NCBI GenBank assembly: GCA_030646565.1 | Contig: JAUSLA010000010.1 | Location: 1-22,087, forward strand | Reading direction: 5' to 3' | Length of the DNA: 22,087 nucleotides | Source of the DNA: a bacterium | Lineage (GTDB): Bacteria; Patescibacteriota; Minisyncoccia; Minisyncoccales; RBG-13-42-11 | Part shown: positions 11,306 through 18,752 of the stretch, piece by piece | How the letters are laid out: each line of letters opens with the position of its first letter | Numbering within the stretch: the first letter of the stretch is position 1 | Notes under the pieces: generated by a model | Told to the model about the DNA's origin: nothing | Seen by the model: only the letters and a program-made list of their open reading frames with translations | The model's database searches: none | Made by a program: the position numbers and the translations under genes

Positions 11306-14053
11306 TCATTGTTTTAGAATCTCTCCCAGGCGCCTTATTGCTTCGCCATAGCGCGTCCAGTCGCCTTCTCGTTGCGCTCGCAATGCCTCTTCATACGCGG
11401 CCGCCGCTCTTTGTATGCGTTCCTCAACATCCCTCGGGGCTGAGTCCTCGGGACGAACGCCTTTGGTTGGCGGTCCGTCTGAAACGGATGATTTTGTTGC
11501 CGCTCCTATTCCGAAGATTTTTGACAACCCCTCTTCCAGCGTCTGTTCCATGGCAATTTTATTTTCATACGCCACAACCACCCTTTTTAACTCAGGGATT
11601 TTTCCGGCTTCGGCCTTGAGATAGAGCGGGCGCACATACAAGAGCGATTCCTCAATCGGAATAACTAAAAGTGGGCCTTGGATTACTTGCGACCCGCCTT
11701 GACTCCAAAGCGAGATCTGCTGACTAATCACCGGGTCCTGGTTGATACGGCCGATGATTTGTTTTGGTCCGAACACAAGCTTGTCTTTAGGAAAACGATA
11801 CACTAACAACTTGCCGTAACTTCCTCCATCGTTACGAGCGACCATCCAAGCGGACAGGTTGTCTTTTGCCCGAGGGGTAAAGGGCAGCATTAAAACATAT
11901 TCCTCATTTTTCTCTCCCGGCAGCTTCATAATAATATGCCGTGGTTGTATAGATTCTGACGCAATGGCCGGAATTTCCCACTGGTCTTCTTTGTTGTAAA
12001 AAATCTGCGGATCATCCATGTGGTAGACCAAATACACGGCAGTCTGCAGGGTAAAAATATCTTCGGGATAGCGCAAATGAGAAACTAGGCTCTCTGGAAT
12101 TTCTGACATCGGCCGGAATGTTCCGGGGAAAATCGCGGCGTATGTTTTTAAAATCGGGTCCTCTGTGTCCGTCCCTCGAGAGGACTCGGGACCTTCGGCT
12201 TTATAGAAGACGACGCTACCATTATACGCATCAACCACCACTTTTACCGAGTTTCTCACGTAATTTACGTTCTTGCCGTTCAACCGCAACGGTTGAGAGT
12301 AAGGATAACGGTCGCTTGTGGTATAAGCATCGGCAATCCAGTAAACTTTTCCGTCAGCAATGACAATATAGGGATCTTTATCAAATGTTAAAAACGGCGC
12401 GATTTTGGCGATTCTTTCGGCAATAGTGCGGTAATACAGAATACGACTCTCGCTGGTTATATCGTTGGACAAAAGTAGTTTCAGCGATTTGAATTTTACT
12501 GCGTAAAAGACACGCTTGATGAAAGAGTTCATCTCCACCCCACCCGCGCCTTCATATGTTGCGTAGACATTTTCTTCGCCTTTTGGATAGTTGAACTCGA
12601 GAGATTTGGTTTTTGCGATGACATAGTCGTTCGAAAGCTCGCCGAAGTAGATCTCCGGGCGCGAAATTTCGAGCTCCTTCACATTAGATTTGGGCGGTAA
12701 ATCCTTAACGAATAAAACCGGCAAGCCTTCGGGAGTAACTTGATTCACCGGCCCTGCCGCTACTCCATATCCATGCGTAAACGTCAGCCGCTCATTAATC
12801 CAGTTTCTATTCGGTAAACTGGCGGAAGCCAACTCCCGCGGGGAAAGCATAATCTGACGAATCTCTCCGTCTATGATATAGCGATCATTATCTACTTCGA
12901 CAAACTCGTAATAGGTTCTGATTTCTTGTATCTGGGAAAAAGTTGATAAAAGGGGTTTTCTGTCCCAAAGACGCACATTTTTAATCGTGAGATCATTGAC
13001 CGAGATGTCAGCCGCGGTAATGGGCTTATCTCCCGAGATTTCTCGTTCCTCAATTTTATCAAGCGCAAACGCCTGACGGGTAGCGGCGATATTATACTTA
13101 ATGAACGGCGTTTCTTTTACGAGCTCATTTGGGGCAACTACCAGTTTTTGGACAAGAGACGGGATCACCGCTCCGGCGAATCCCACGACAACATACAAAG
13201 AAACGGCTCCGATAAGCAACGACAACTTTCCTTTCCATATCCAAAAGACGGCCGAAACTGCCGCAAGTACAGCGGTAACCATTGAAATCCAAAGCATGAA
13301 TATTCTCACGGTTGCGTCTGTGTATGTCGCGCCAAATATTAAACCGCTCTGACTTGTCACCAGCGTAAAGCGAGAAAGATAGACCCCGGCGGCAATGGCT
13401 GCCAGAAAAATAGCGAGCAAGATGCCAAGATGGATTCTCGTTGCGCGTTCAATTCGCATTTGCTTAAGCAATCGCAGACTTGCGACATAAAGGCTGCCCC
13501 GCAAAAAATATATGGTTACGGAACCGACAAGCGATAATAGAACGAGAAATTTTATCATCCCCAATCCCGTCTGAAATACTGGAAGGGTAAATAGATAAAA
13601 GCCGATGTCTTTACTGAAGATAGGATCTACTGTGCCAAATGGCGCGCCTGAAATAAACTTTAACACCTCCTGCCAGTTGCCAGCGGCTACGAGTCCGAAA
13701 AAAAACGCGATGACCGCGCTCAACACAACGGCAAATTTTTTAACAATGCGGCTGTCTAAACTTATCGGTTGACCGATTAAAGCTTCCGGTAAAATTGCCG
13801 TCCACTCTGAGCCCGTCGAACGGGTTGAGCGGATCGCCAAATAGAAGTTGGCGAGCAAAAAAACGGCGGCGAAAATCCCTGTTGACAAAAACAGCGCTAT
13901 TTTAGCAATCAGAGACTTAATAAAAATTTGGGTGTAGCCAACCTCGGAAAACCACCACCAATCGGTAACAAAAGCGACAACACTTGAAAACAGAAAAAAA
14001 ACGACAAGAAGCCCGATAAAGGAGATTCGTGTAAGATACTTTGAGATAGTCAT
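11306..14053 (-). CDS. UPF0182 family large membrane protein
   Basis: COG1615/UPF0182 protein of 915 residues; function not established. About seven membrane helices lie in the first 300 residues (roughly 10-30, 47-72, 105-127, 150-190, 205-228, 245-270, 277-300). A large extracytoplasmic domain of about 550 residues follows, with the family signature NERLTFTHGYGVAAGPVNQV, then an acidic and helical C-terminus. Residues 74-84 (RSTRSTGSEW) are encoded by a family C repeat inserted in frame between helix 2 and the next segment. It is last in a five-gene minus-strand run and starts 10 bases after the AI-2E gene stop codon. TATAAT lies nine bases before the ATG, so a nearly leaderless internal promoter is possible. 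Confidence 0.94.
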   Translation of the reverse strand: MTISKYLTRISFIGLLVVFFLFSSVVAFVTDWWWFSEVGYTQIFIKSLIAKIALFLSTGIFAAVFLLANFYLAIRSTRSTGSEWTAILPEALIGQPISLDSRIVKKFAVVLSAVIAFFFGLVAAGNWQEVLKFISGAPFGTVDPIFSKDIGFYLFTLPVFQTGLGMIKFLVLLSLVGSVTIYFLRGSLYVASLRLLKQMRIERATRIHLGILLAIFLAAIAAGVYLSRFTLVTSQSGLIFGATYTDATVRIFMLWISMVTAVLAAVSAVFWIWKGKLSLLIGAVSLYVVVGFAGAVIPSLVQKLVVAPNELVKETPFIKYNIAATRQAFALDKIEEREISGDKPITAADISVNDLTIKNVRLWDRKPLLSTFSQIQEIRTYYEFVEVDNDRYIIDGEIRQIMLSPRELASASLPNRNWINERLTFTHGYGVAAGPVNQVTPEGLPVLFVKDLPPKSNVKELEISRPEIYFGELSNDYVIAKTKSLEFNYPKGEENVYATYEGAGGVEMNSFIKRVFYAVKFKSLKLLLSNDITSESRILYYRTIAERIAKIAPFLTFDKDPYIVIADGKVYWIADAYTTSDRYPYSQPLRLNGKNVNYVRNSVKVVVDAYNGSVVFYKAEGPESSRGTDTEDPILKTYAAIFPGTFRPMSEIPESLVSHLRYPEDIFTLQTAVYLVYHMDDPQIFYNKEDQWEIPAIASESIQPRHIIMKLPGEKNEEYVLMLPFTPRAKDNLSAWMVARNDGGSYGKLLVYRFPKDKLVFGPKQIIGRINQDPVISQQISLWSQGGSQVIQGPLLVIPIEESLLYVRPLYLKAEAGKIPELKRVVVAYENKIAMEQTLEEGLSKIFGIGAATKSSVSDGPPTKGVRPEDSAPRDVEERIQRAAAAYEEALRAQREGDWTRYGEAIRRLGEILKQ
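13803..13830. repeat. Family C repeat inside the UPF0182 gene
   Basis: CTGAGCCCGTCGAACGGG (13807-13824) then TTGAGCGG. It matches the copies at 8194-8210 and 9071-9087 and is read in frame as RSTRSTGSEW. Confidence 0.65.
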
Positions 14054-14063
14054 AATGATTATA

Positions 14064-15098
14064 TTATAGCAAATTTTTCCTCAAAGAGGAATAAATATCC
14101 AAAAGGGCAAAAAGCAGGCTTATAGTGAGCGGTCCCAACAAGAAACCGATGGGTCCGAAAAATCCAACACCGCCAAGGACCGATAAAAGAATGATTAAAG
14201 GATGCAGTCGTATGCCGCGCCCAACAAGTTTAGGGCCCAAAAAATTGTCAACAAGCCCCACCGCTCCCACTCCCCACACAATAAGACCGACCCCAGAAAA
14301 CACCTCGCCTGTTAGAAAAAGGAATATAATAGCCGGGACGAGTACGAGCGCGGTGCCGATGCCGGGGATGAGAGCGGTTATTGCCGCCACACTTCCCCAA
14401 AGGACAACGTTAGGGACTCCGAAAATCAGAAATCCCGCCGCGGTCAATACTCCCTGAGCAAGCGCGATTAGAAGACTCCCCCTCGCAACCGAGTTAATCG
14501 CCATTCCCAGCTTTTTGGAAATTGCTTCTTCATCGGCATCCGAAAGGGGGCTTAAAGCGATAACAGCCGCCCTTAATTTCTGGCCGTCTTTGAGCAAATA
14601 ATAAAGAGCGATAAGGAATATTAGGGAACTCACTATTATTTTTGCAAAACTACCGAAAACGGCACCGAGATGTTGAAGTAGCCAGCCGAGACCCTGTTTA
14701 AGATATTGATCAACGTTTACAGAAAATTTTTGCGCAGCAGGAAAATATTCTTGGAGTTTATCTATCAGGACATTGAAGACGTTAAGAATAGCGTCTTTTC
14801 CGCCACCATCTGTAAGAGAGAAGTAGAGTTGTTGAGCTTCCTGAAAGATTTGTATTCCCAGAAATATAAGAGGGGTGAAAATAAAAACAATAACGATTAC
14901 AATAGTGGCGAGCGCCGCTAGTCCTTGCCGTCCACGAGCAAACCCTGCTATTTTTTGATAGACGGGCTGCAACACGGTTGCAAAAACCATTGCTAGGGCA
15001 AGCGCGTAGAGAAAGGGTTTAAAAATGAAAAAGGCAAGGATAAAAATTCCCGCGAGTAAAATGAGTAAAAAATAAAATTCTGATTTTTGGTGGTTCAT
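14064..15098 (-). CDS. AI-2E family transporter (PerM/TqsA-like)
   Basis: Integral membrane protein of 344 residues in the AI-2E/UPF0118 family, whose members export autoinducer-2 (TqsA) or act as Na+/H+ antiporters or unspecified permeases. About eight helices. An amphipathic soluble-looking segment at 100-155 (QLYFSLTDGG..QYLKQGLGW) follows helix 3, and the family-typical loop IPGIGTALVLVP comes near residue 242. The C-terminal GPLTISLLFALLDIYSSLRK is also typical. It sits in the operon between the 36-residue membrane peptide (40 bp upstream) and the UPF0182 gene (10 bp downstream). The exact substrate cannot be told. Confidence 0.92.
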   Translation of the reverse strand: MNHQKSEFYFLLILLAGIFILAFFIFKPFLYALALAMVFATVLQPVYQKIAGFARGRQGLAALATIVIVIVFIFTPLIFLGIQIFQEAQQLYFSLTDGGGKDAILNVFNVLIDKLQEYFPAAQKFSVNVDQYLKQGLGWLLQHLGAVFGSFAKIIVSSLIFLIALYYLLKDGQKLRAAVIALSPLSDADEEAISKKLGMAINSVARGSLLIALAQGVLTAAGFLIFGVPNVVLWGSVAAITALIPGIGTALVLVPAIIFLFLTGEVFSGVGLIVWGVGAVGLVDNFLGPKLVGRGIRLHPLIILLSVLGGVGFFGPIGFLLGPLTISLLFALLDIYSSLRKNLL

Positions 15099-15138
15099 GT
15101 TAATAATTTAAAATCATTTTCCCCATCTTATTTGAAAT

Positions 15139-15249
15139 TCAATTAGCATTTTTATCTTCCCTCAATTTTTTAAAAGAAAGATCGAAAAAAACTGCTCCAA
15201 GAATAAAAATTGCAAATAAAATCCAGAAGATTTGTGCGAGAGAAATCAT
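15139..15249 (-). CDS. Small single-span membrane peptide, 36 residues
   Basis: Short ORF: an N-terminal hydrophobic helix (residues 3-22, LAQIFWILFAIFILGAVFFD) and a basic tail (FKKLREDKNAN), the usual shape of a small bacterial membrane peptide. It starts three bases after the zincin stop codon and ends with TGA 40 bp before the AI-2E gene, with the same direction as both. No Shine-Dalgarno sequence is visible. Support comes from its composition and its tight position in the operon; the partner is unknown. Confidence 0.45.
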   Translation of the reverse strand: MISLAQIFWILFAIFILGAVFFDLSFKKLREDKNAN

Positions 15250-15252
15250 AAT

Positions 15253-15648
15253 TTATTTTTGTGATTTATTTTTTCTTTTCTTTGCTTCCAGCGCGCGAAG
15301 CTCTTCTTCATCGAGACCGAGATGATGACCGATTTCATGCTGCACCACTTCGCGCGCGAGCTTTTTTAATTTGTTCTCATCTCCATCACTTAACTCCTCA
15401 AGCGGGTTTTGAAAAATAGTGATTTTATCCGGCAACACGCCAAAGTATCCAGAATCGCGTTTTATCCGCGGAATGCCCTCGTAGAGTCCGAGGAGCGTTT
15501 CGTTCATTCTAATTCCGACTTCTTTCGCTTTTTTGCGGCGCGGCTCCTGTTCAACAACAAACGCGACATTGTCCAATGCCTCTCGGATATTGCGCGGCAA
15601 CGCCACTATTGCTTCGCGAATCAATTGTTCGAAATGGTCTCTATTCAT
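15253..15648 (-). CDS. Zincin-like metallopeptidase (DUF1025/Zincin_1 type)
   Basis: Predicted soluble minigluzincin-like protein, 131 residues. The zinc-binding motif HEIGHHLGLDEE (His104-Glu115) holds both His ligands, the catalytic Glu105 and downstream acidic residues as candidates for the third ligand. The N-terminal half matches the family layout (PRNIREALDNVAFVVEQEP, LLGLYEGIP, ITIFQNPL). The ATG at 15648 is chosen: it overlaps the ATPase stop codon as ATGA, so translation is coupled. The longer frame upstream is inside the ATPase gene. The substrate is unknown. The lysine-rich tail AKKRKNKSQK may bind nucleic acid or membranes, which is speculation. Confidence 0.88.
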   Translation of the reverse strand: MNRDHFEQLIREAIVALPRNIREALDNVAFVVEQEPRRKKAKEVGIRMNETLLGLYEGIPRIKRDSGYFGVLPDKITIFQNPLEELSDGDENKLKKLAREVVQHEIGHHLGLDEEELRALEAKKRKNKSQK

Positions 15649-18323
15649 GACACTTTCTTGCGATACGCAAATTTTCTTATTTCTTCCACAAGCACAATGG
15701 AAGCGGCAACGGGAATAATAAGCATCCATTCGGAGAATGAAAGTTCTGTGGTGCGAAGCAGTTTTTGCATAACGGGATTGTAGATTGCGAGCATCTGCAG
15801 AAAAATAATGATAGCTGTCGCTCCGATTAAGAATTTATTTGAAAAGGGATTCATCTGGAATATAGATTTTGATTCATGCCGGCAGTTCCAAGCGTTGAAC
15901 CATTGAAATACCGCAAGCGTGGTAAGCGATATTGTCCAGGCTTTAGTAATATCGACCTCGTAGTAACCTTTAAAAAGGAACAAAGTTCCAATCATCATCG
16001 GGACAGCCATGACAAACATTCGCTGCGCCATGAGCTTATCAATAAGGTATTTTTTTGGCCGCTCAAAATTCCCAGCCAAAAGTCCTTTCTCTTTTGGTTC
16101 CATGGCAAGCGCGACATCGAAAAACCCGTCTGTGACAAAGTTGAGCCAGATAATCTGTGCCGCCAAAATGGGGAGTGGATAGCCGAGGAATAATGCTCCG
16201 GCGATAGTGAGCACTTCGCCAACGCTTGTTGAAAACAAATAGAGAATAACTTTTTTTATTGTTTTGTAAATACTCCGCCCCTCTTCTATAGCCGAAACAA
16301 TACTTCCAAAATTATCATCAAGAAGCACGATGTCCGACGCTTCTTTGGCAACCTCGGTGCCGATACGCCCCATGGCAACGCCGATGTCCGCGGCGACAAG
16401 GGCCGGCGCGTCATTCACGCCGTCGCCGGTCATTGCCACCACTTCACCTCGTTTGCGATAGGCGTTAATGATGCGAAGTTTATGTTCCGGCGTAACTCTC
16501 GCGAACACAGAAACCCTATCAAGTTTCCGAGAAAGTTCTTCGTCGGAAATAGCGTCAATTTCTGGCCCCGTAATGGTTTCTTCTCCGACGCGGTAAATTT
16601 CAGCCTCTTTGGCGATGGCTTGAGCGGTGAGTTTGTGATCTCCGGTAATCATCACTACGCGAATTCCCGCGTCCGTAGCTCTTTGCATCGCGTCTTTAAC
16701 TTCCGGGCGAAGCGCATCTTTCATACCCACAAATCCGACAAAGGCAAGATCGCGAATGTCTTCTTGGCTGATGGTTTTTGGCGCGTTTTCTTCTATGGCA
16801 AGCGCAAGCACCCGAAGCCCTTTCTGCGACATTTCCGTAAAGATGGATTCAAGATTTTTTTTGTCCTCAACCGAGAGTTGATGAGTGGTATTCTGACTCC
16901 ATTTTTTTGAAGATAATCCCAACACAACCTCTGGCGCGCCGACTACGGTGAGAAGCGTTCGCCCATCAACGCTATGGCTGGTGGCGTGGTATTTTGTTTT
17001 GTAATCAAACGGGATTTCGGCGGTTTGGGGCGACTCGCGTTCCAAATCGTCTTTACGAAATCCGATCTTTTCGGCGAATACCGCAAGCGCCGCCTCGGTG
17101 GGATCGCCAAATACTTGCCACTTTTCATTTTCTGAATCATACGCGGCGTGGGCATTGGCGCAGAATGCGGAAATTTTCCCGGCAAAAAGAAGTTCTGGAT
17201 GGTTGAGAGGATCGATAACATTCTCTCCGAGATGAATATCTCCCTTTGGTTCATAGCCAATGCCGCCCACTTCAAAGAATTTGCCGCCCACATGCACTTT
17301 TTGAATAACGAGTTCATTTTTAGTGATGGTCCCGGTTTTATCAACCGCAATTACGCGCGCTTGTCCAAGGACTTCAACCGCTTGCAATTTCTTTACGAGA
17401 GCGTTGCGCTTTGACATTCTCCACACGCCGGTGGCGAGCACAAGCGTGACCACAATCGGCAGTCCTTCGGGAATAATAGAAACTGAAAGGGAAACAACCG
17501 TAGTAAACATTTCCTTAAAAGATTTGCCGAGCGCGAGGCCGAGAAAAAAGAGCGAGACGCTGATGCTTGCGACAGCGATGATAATGAGACGCGAGAGATA
17601 ACGGATATTTGCTTTGAGCGGTATTTCAGTGTCAATCGCCGCAATCTCTTTGGCGATATCGCCAACCGCCGTATTGAAGCCCGTGGCCACCACAACCGCT
17701 TTGCCGCTTCCGGCAACGATATGGGTTCCTTTGAAGACTATGTTTTTCTGTTCTGCGGTCGGGAGATCAGTTTGTGTTAAAACATCAGAAATTTTATGCA
17801 CTGGTTCGGATTCTCCGGTTAAAGATGCTTCATCTACTTTGAGGTTGCGAGAGAAGATAATTCTCGCGTCTGCCGGCACTTTGTCTCCTTCAATGAGCGC
17901 CAAGATGTCTCCCGGCACAACCTCAAAATCTGGAATAATGAGTTTTTCGCCGTCGCGAAGCACGGCAGCGCTGGTTTCCACGAATTTTTTGAGCGCAAGA
18001 AGCGTATTTTGCGCCTTGCCTTCTTGAATTGTTCCCACGACCGCGTTAAAGAGGAGGACAAAAAGAATAATGGCCCCATCTATCAACTCTTTCATCGCAA
18101 ACACAATCAGGCTTGCCGCAAGGAGAATGTAGATGAGCGGGCTCTGAAACTGGCGCAGAAAAATAACCGCGAGGCTGTCAACTTTAGCCTCCGGCAGTTT
18201 ATTAGGGCCGTGTTCTTTGAGACGCTCCGCCGCCTCTTTTTTAGTTAAGCCGTGCTCACGCGTATGGAATGTATCAAGAATTTCTGAAGTTGTTTTGGTA
18301 TGCCATGAAACTTGTTGCGCCAT
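15645..18323 (-). CDS. P-type cation-transporting ATPase (P2A, Ca2+-ATPase type)
   Basis: Full-length P2-type pump, about 892 residues. Motifs: an N-terminal cation-ATPase domain (GLTKKEAAERLKEHGPN), actuator TGES (169-172), M4 PEGLP (285-289), phosphorylation DKTGT (Asp328), GMKDALRPE, MITGDH and hinge MTGDGVNDAPAL. M5 reads STSVGEV and M6 WLNFVTDG. Compared with SERCA, site II residues (Glu of PEGLP, Asn and Asp of M6, Glu of M5) are kept, while the site I Asn of M5 is Ser. This suggests one Ca2+ (or Mn2+) per cycle, as in PMR1/PMCA. ATG at 18323 is preferred; two earlier in-frame ATGs (18347, 18344) exist. It leads the operon with zincin, small peptide, AI-2E and UPF0182. Confidence 0.95.
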   Translation of the reverse strand: MAQQVSWHTKTTSEILDTFHTREHGLTKKEAAERLKEHGPNKLPEAKVDSLAVIFLRQFQSPLIYILLAASLIVFAMKELIDGAIILFVLLFNAVVGTIQEGKAQNTLLALKKFVETSAAVLRDGEKLIIPDFEVVPGDILALIEGDKVPADARIIFSRNLKVDEASLTGESEPVHKISDVLTQTDLPTAEQKNIVFKGTHIVAGSGKAVVVATGFNTAVGDIAKEIAAIDTEIPLKANIRYLSRLIIIAVASISVSLFFLGLALGKSFKEMFTTVVSLSVSIIPEGLPIVVTLVLATGVWRMSKRNALVKKLQAVEVLGQARVIAVDKTGTITKNELVIQKVHVGGKFFEVGGIGYEPKGDIHLGENVIDPLNHPELLFAGKISAFCANAHAAYDSENEKWQVFGDPTEAALAVFAEKIGFRKDDLERESPQTAEIPFDYKTKYHATSHSVDGRTLLTVVGAPEVVLGLSSKKWSQNTTHQLSVEDKKNLESIFTEMSQKGLRVLALAIEENAPKTISQEDIRDLAFVGFVGMKDALRPEVKDAMQRATDAGIRVVMITGDHKLTAQAIAKEAEIYRVGEETITGPEIDAISDEELSRKLDRVSVFARVTPEHKLRIINAYRKRGEVVAMTGDGVNDAPALVAADIGVAMGRIGTEVAKEASDIVLLDDNFGSIVSAIEEGRSIYKTIKKVILYLFSTSVGEVLTIAGALFLGYPLPILAAQIIWLNFVTDGFFDVALAMEPKEKGLLAGNFERPKKYLIDKLMAQRMFVMAVPMMIGTLFLFKGYYEVDITKAWTISLTTLAVFQWFNAWNCRHESKSIFQMNPFSNKFLIGATAIIIFLQMLAIYNPVMQKLLRTTELSFSEWMLIIPVAASIVLVEEIRKFAYRKKVS

Positions 18324-18364
18324 AAAATTATTTGACCAAATCATCAACTTCCACGCCTAACGCT

Positions 18365-18527
18365 TTGGTATTTTTTTGAACTGAGGCATCTCGATCGCCT
18401 GACTTAGCATGTAACACCCTTCGTCGCCCTCGGGCTTCTCGGGGACTTCTTCTTTTTTATATAGATAGAGCCGGAGGCGCTGATATTTTAACGAAATTAT
18501 GGCACTTCGCTCTGCTGAGCTCAGTGT
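18365..18527. repeat. Family B-like and family C-like fragments between ATPase and tRNA-Gln
   Basis: CGCCTGACTTAGCAT (about 18395-18409) matches the left part of family B copy 3. CACTTCGCTCTGCTGAGCTCAGTG (18503-18526, given here as two halves: CACTTCGCTCTG and CTGAGCTCAGTG) is a degenerate family C-type palindrome. No credible ORF lies in 18324-18567. Confidence 0.45.
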
Positions 18528-18567
18528 CTTTTCTTTTTTATATATTTTATTAATGAAGCGAAAAGAG

Positions 18568-18638
18568 CTGCGGGGCTAGGATTCGAACCTAGATCAGATG
18601 GACCAAAACCATCTGTGCTACCATTACACCACCCCGCA
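18568..18638 (-). tRNA. tRNA-Gln (anticodon UUG)
   Basis: Full cloverleaf on the minus strand. The acceptor TGCGGGG (18632-18638) pairs with CCCCGCA (18569-18575), with discriminator G (18568) as expected for Gln. D-arm GTGTAATGGTAGCAC. Anticodon stem GATGG/CCATC with loop TTTTGGT, so the anticodon is TTG (18604-18606). T-arm CTAGG/CCTAG with loop TTCGAAT. CCA is not encoded. The 3' end faces the block that lacks family A repeats. Confidence 0.95.
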
Positions 18639-18687
18639 ATGATTATGATTATGCTTTTTCTTTTTAATGATTATTTATTATTTTGTT

Positions 18688-18745
18688 AGGCGAAGAGAAC
18701 TGCGTTCTCTTCTTGACCTTCGCTTTCGCTATGCGAAAGCTCGGT
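18688..18745. repeat. Family A element downstream of dnaX
   Basis: Arms GAAGAGAAC/GTTCTCTTC with loop TGC (18692-18712), linker GACCTTC, arms GCTTTCGC/GCGAAAGC with loop TAT (18722-18740), then TCGGT. It is the cleanest two-hairpin copy in the window, with a first hairpin identical to 671-691. Confidence 0.92.
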
Positions 18746-18752
18746 TTATGAT

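Noticed and set aside
14125..14457. 110-codon plus-strand ORF opposite the AI-2E gene
   Set aside because: It is a shadow frame of a well-supported membrane protein, with Pro/Thr/Arg-rich low-information sequence.
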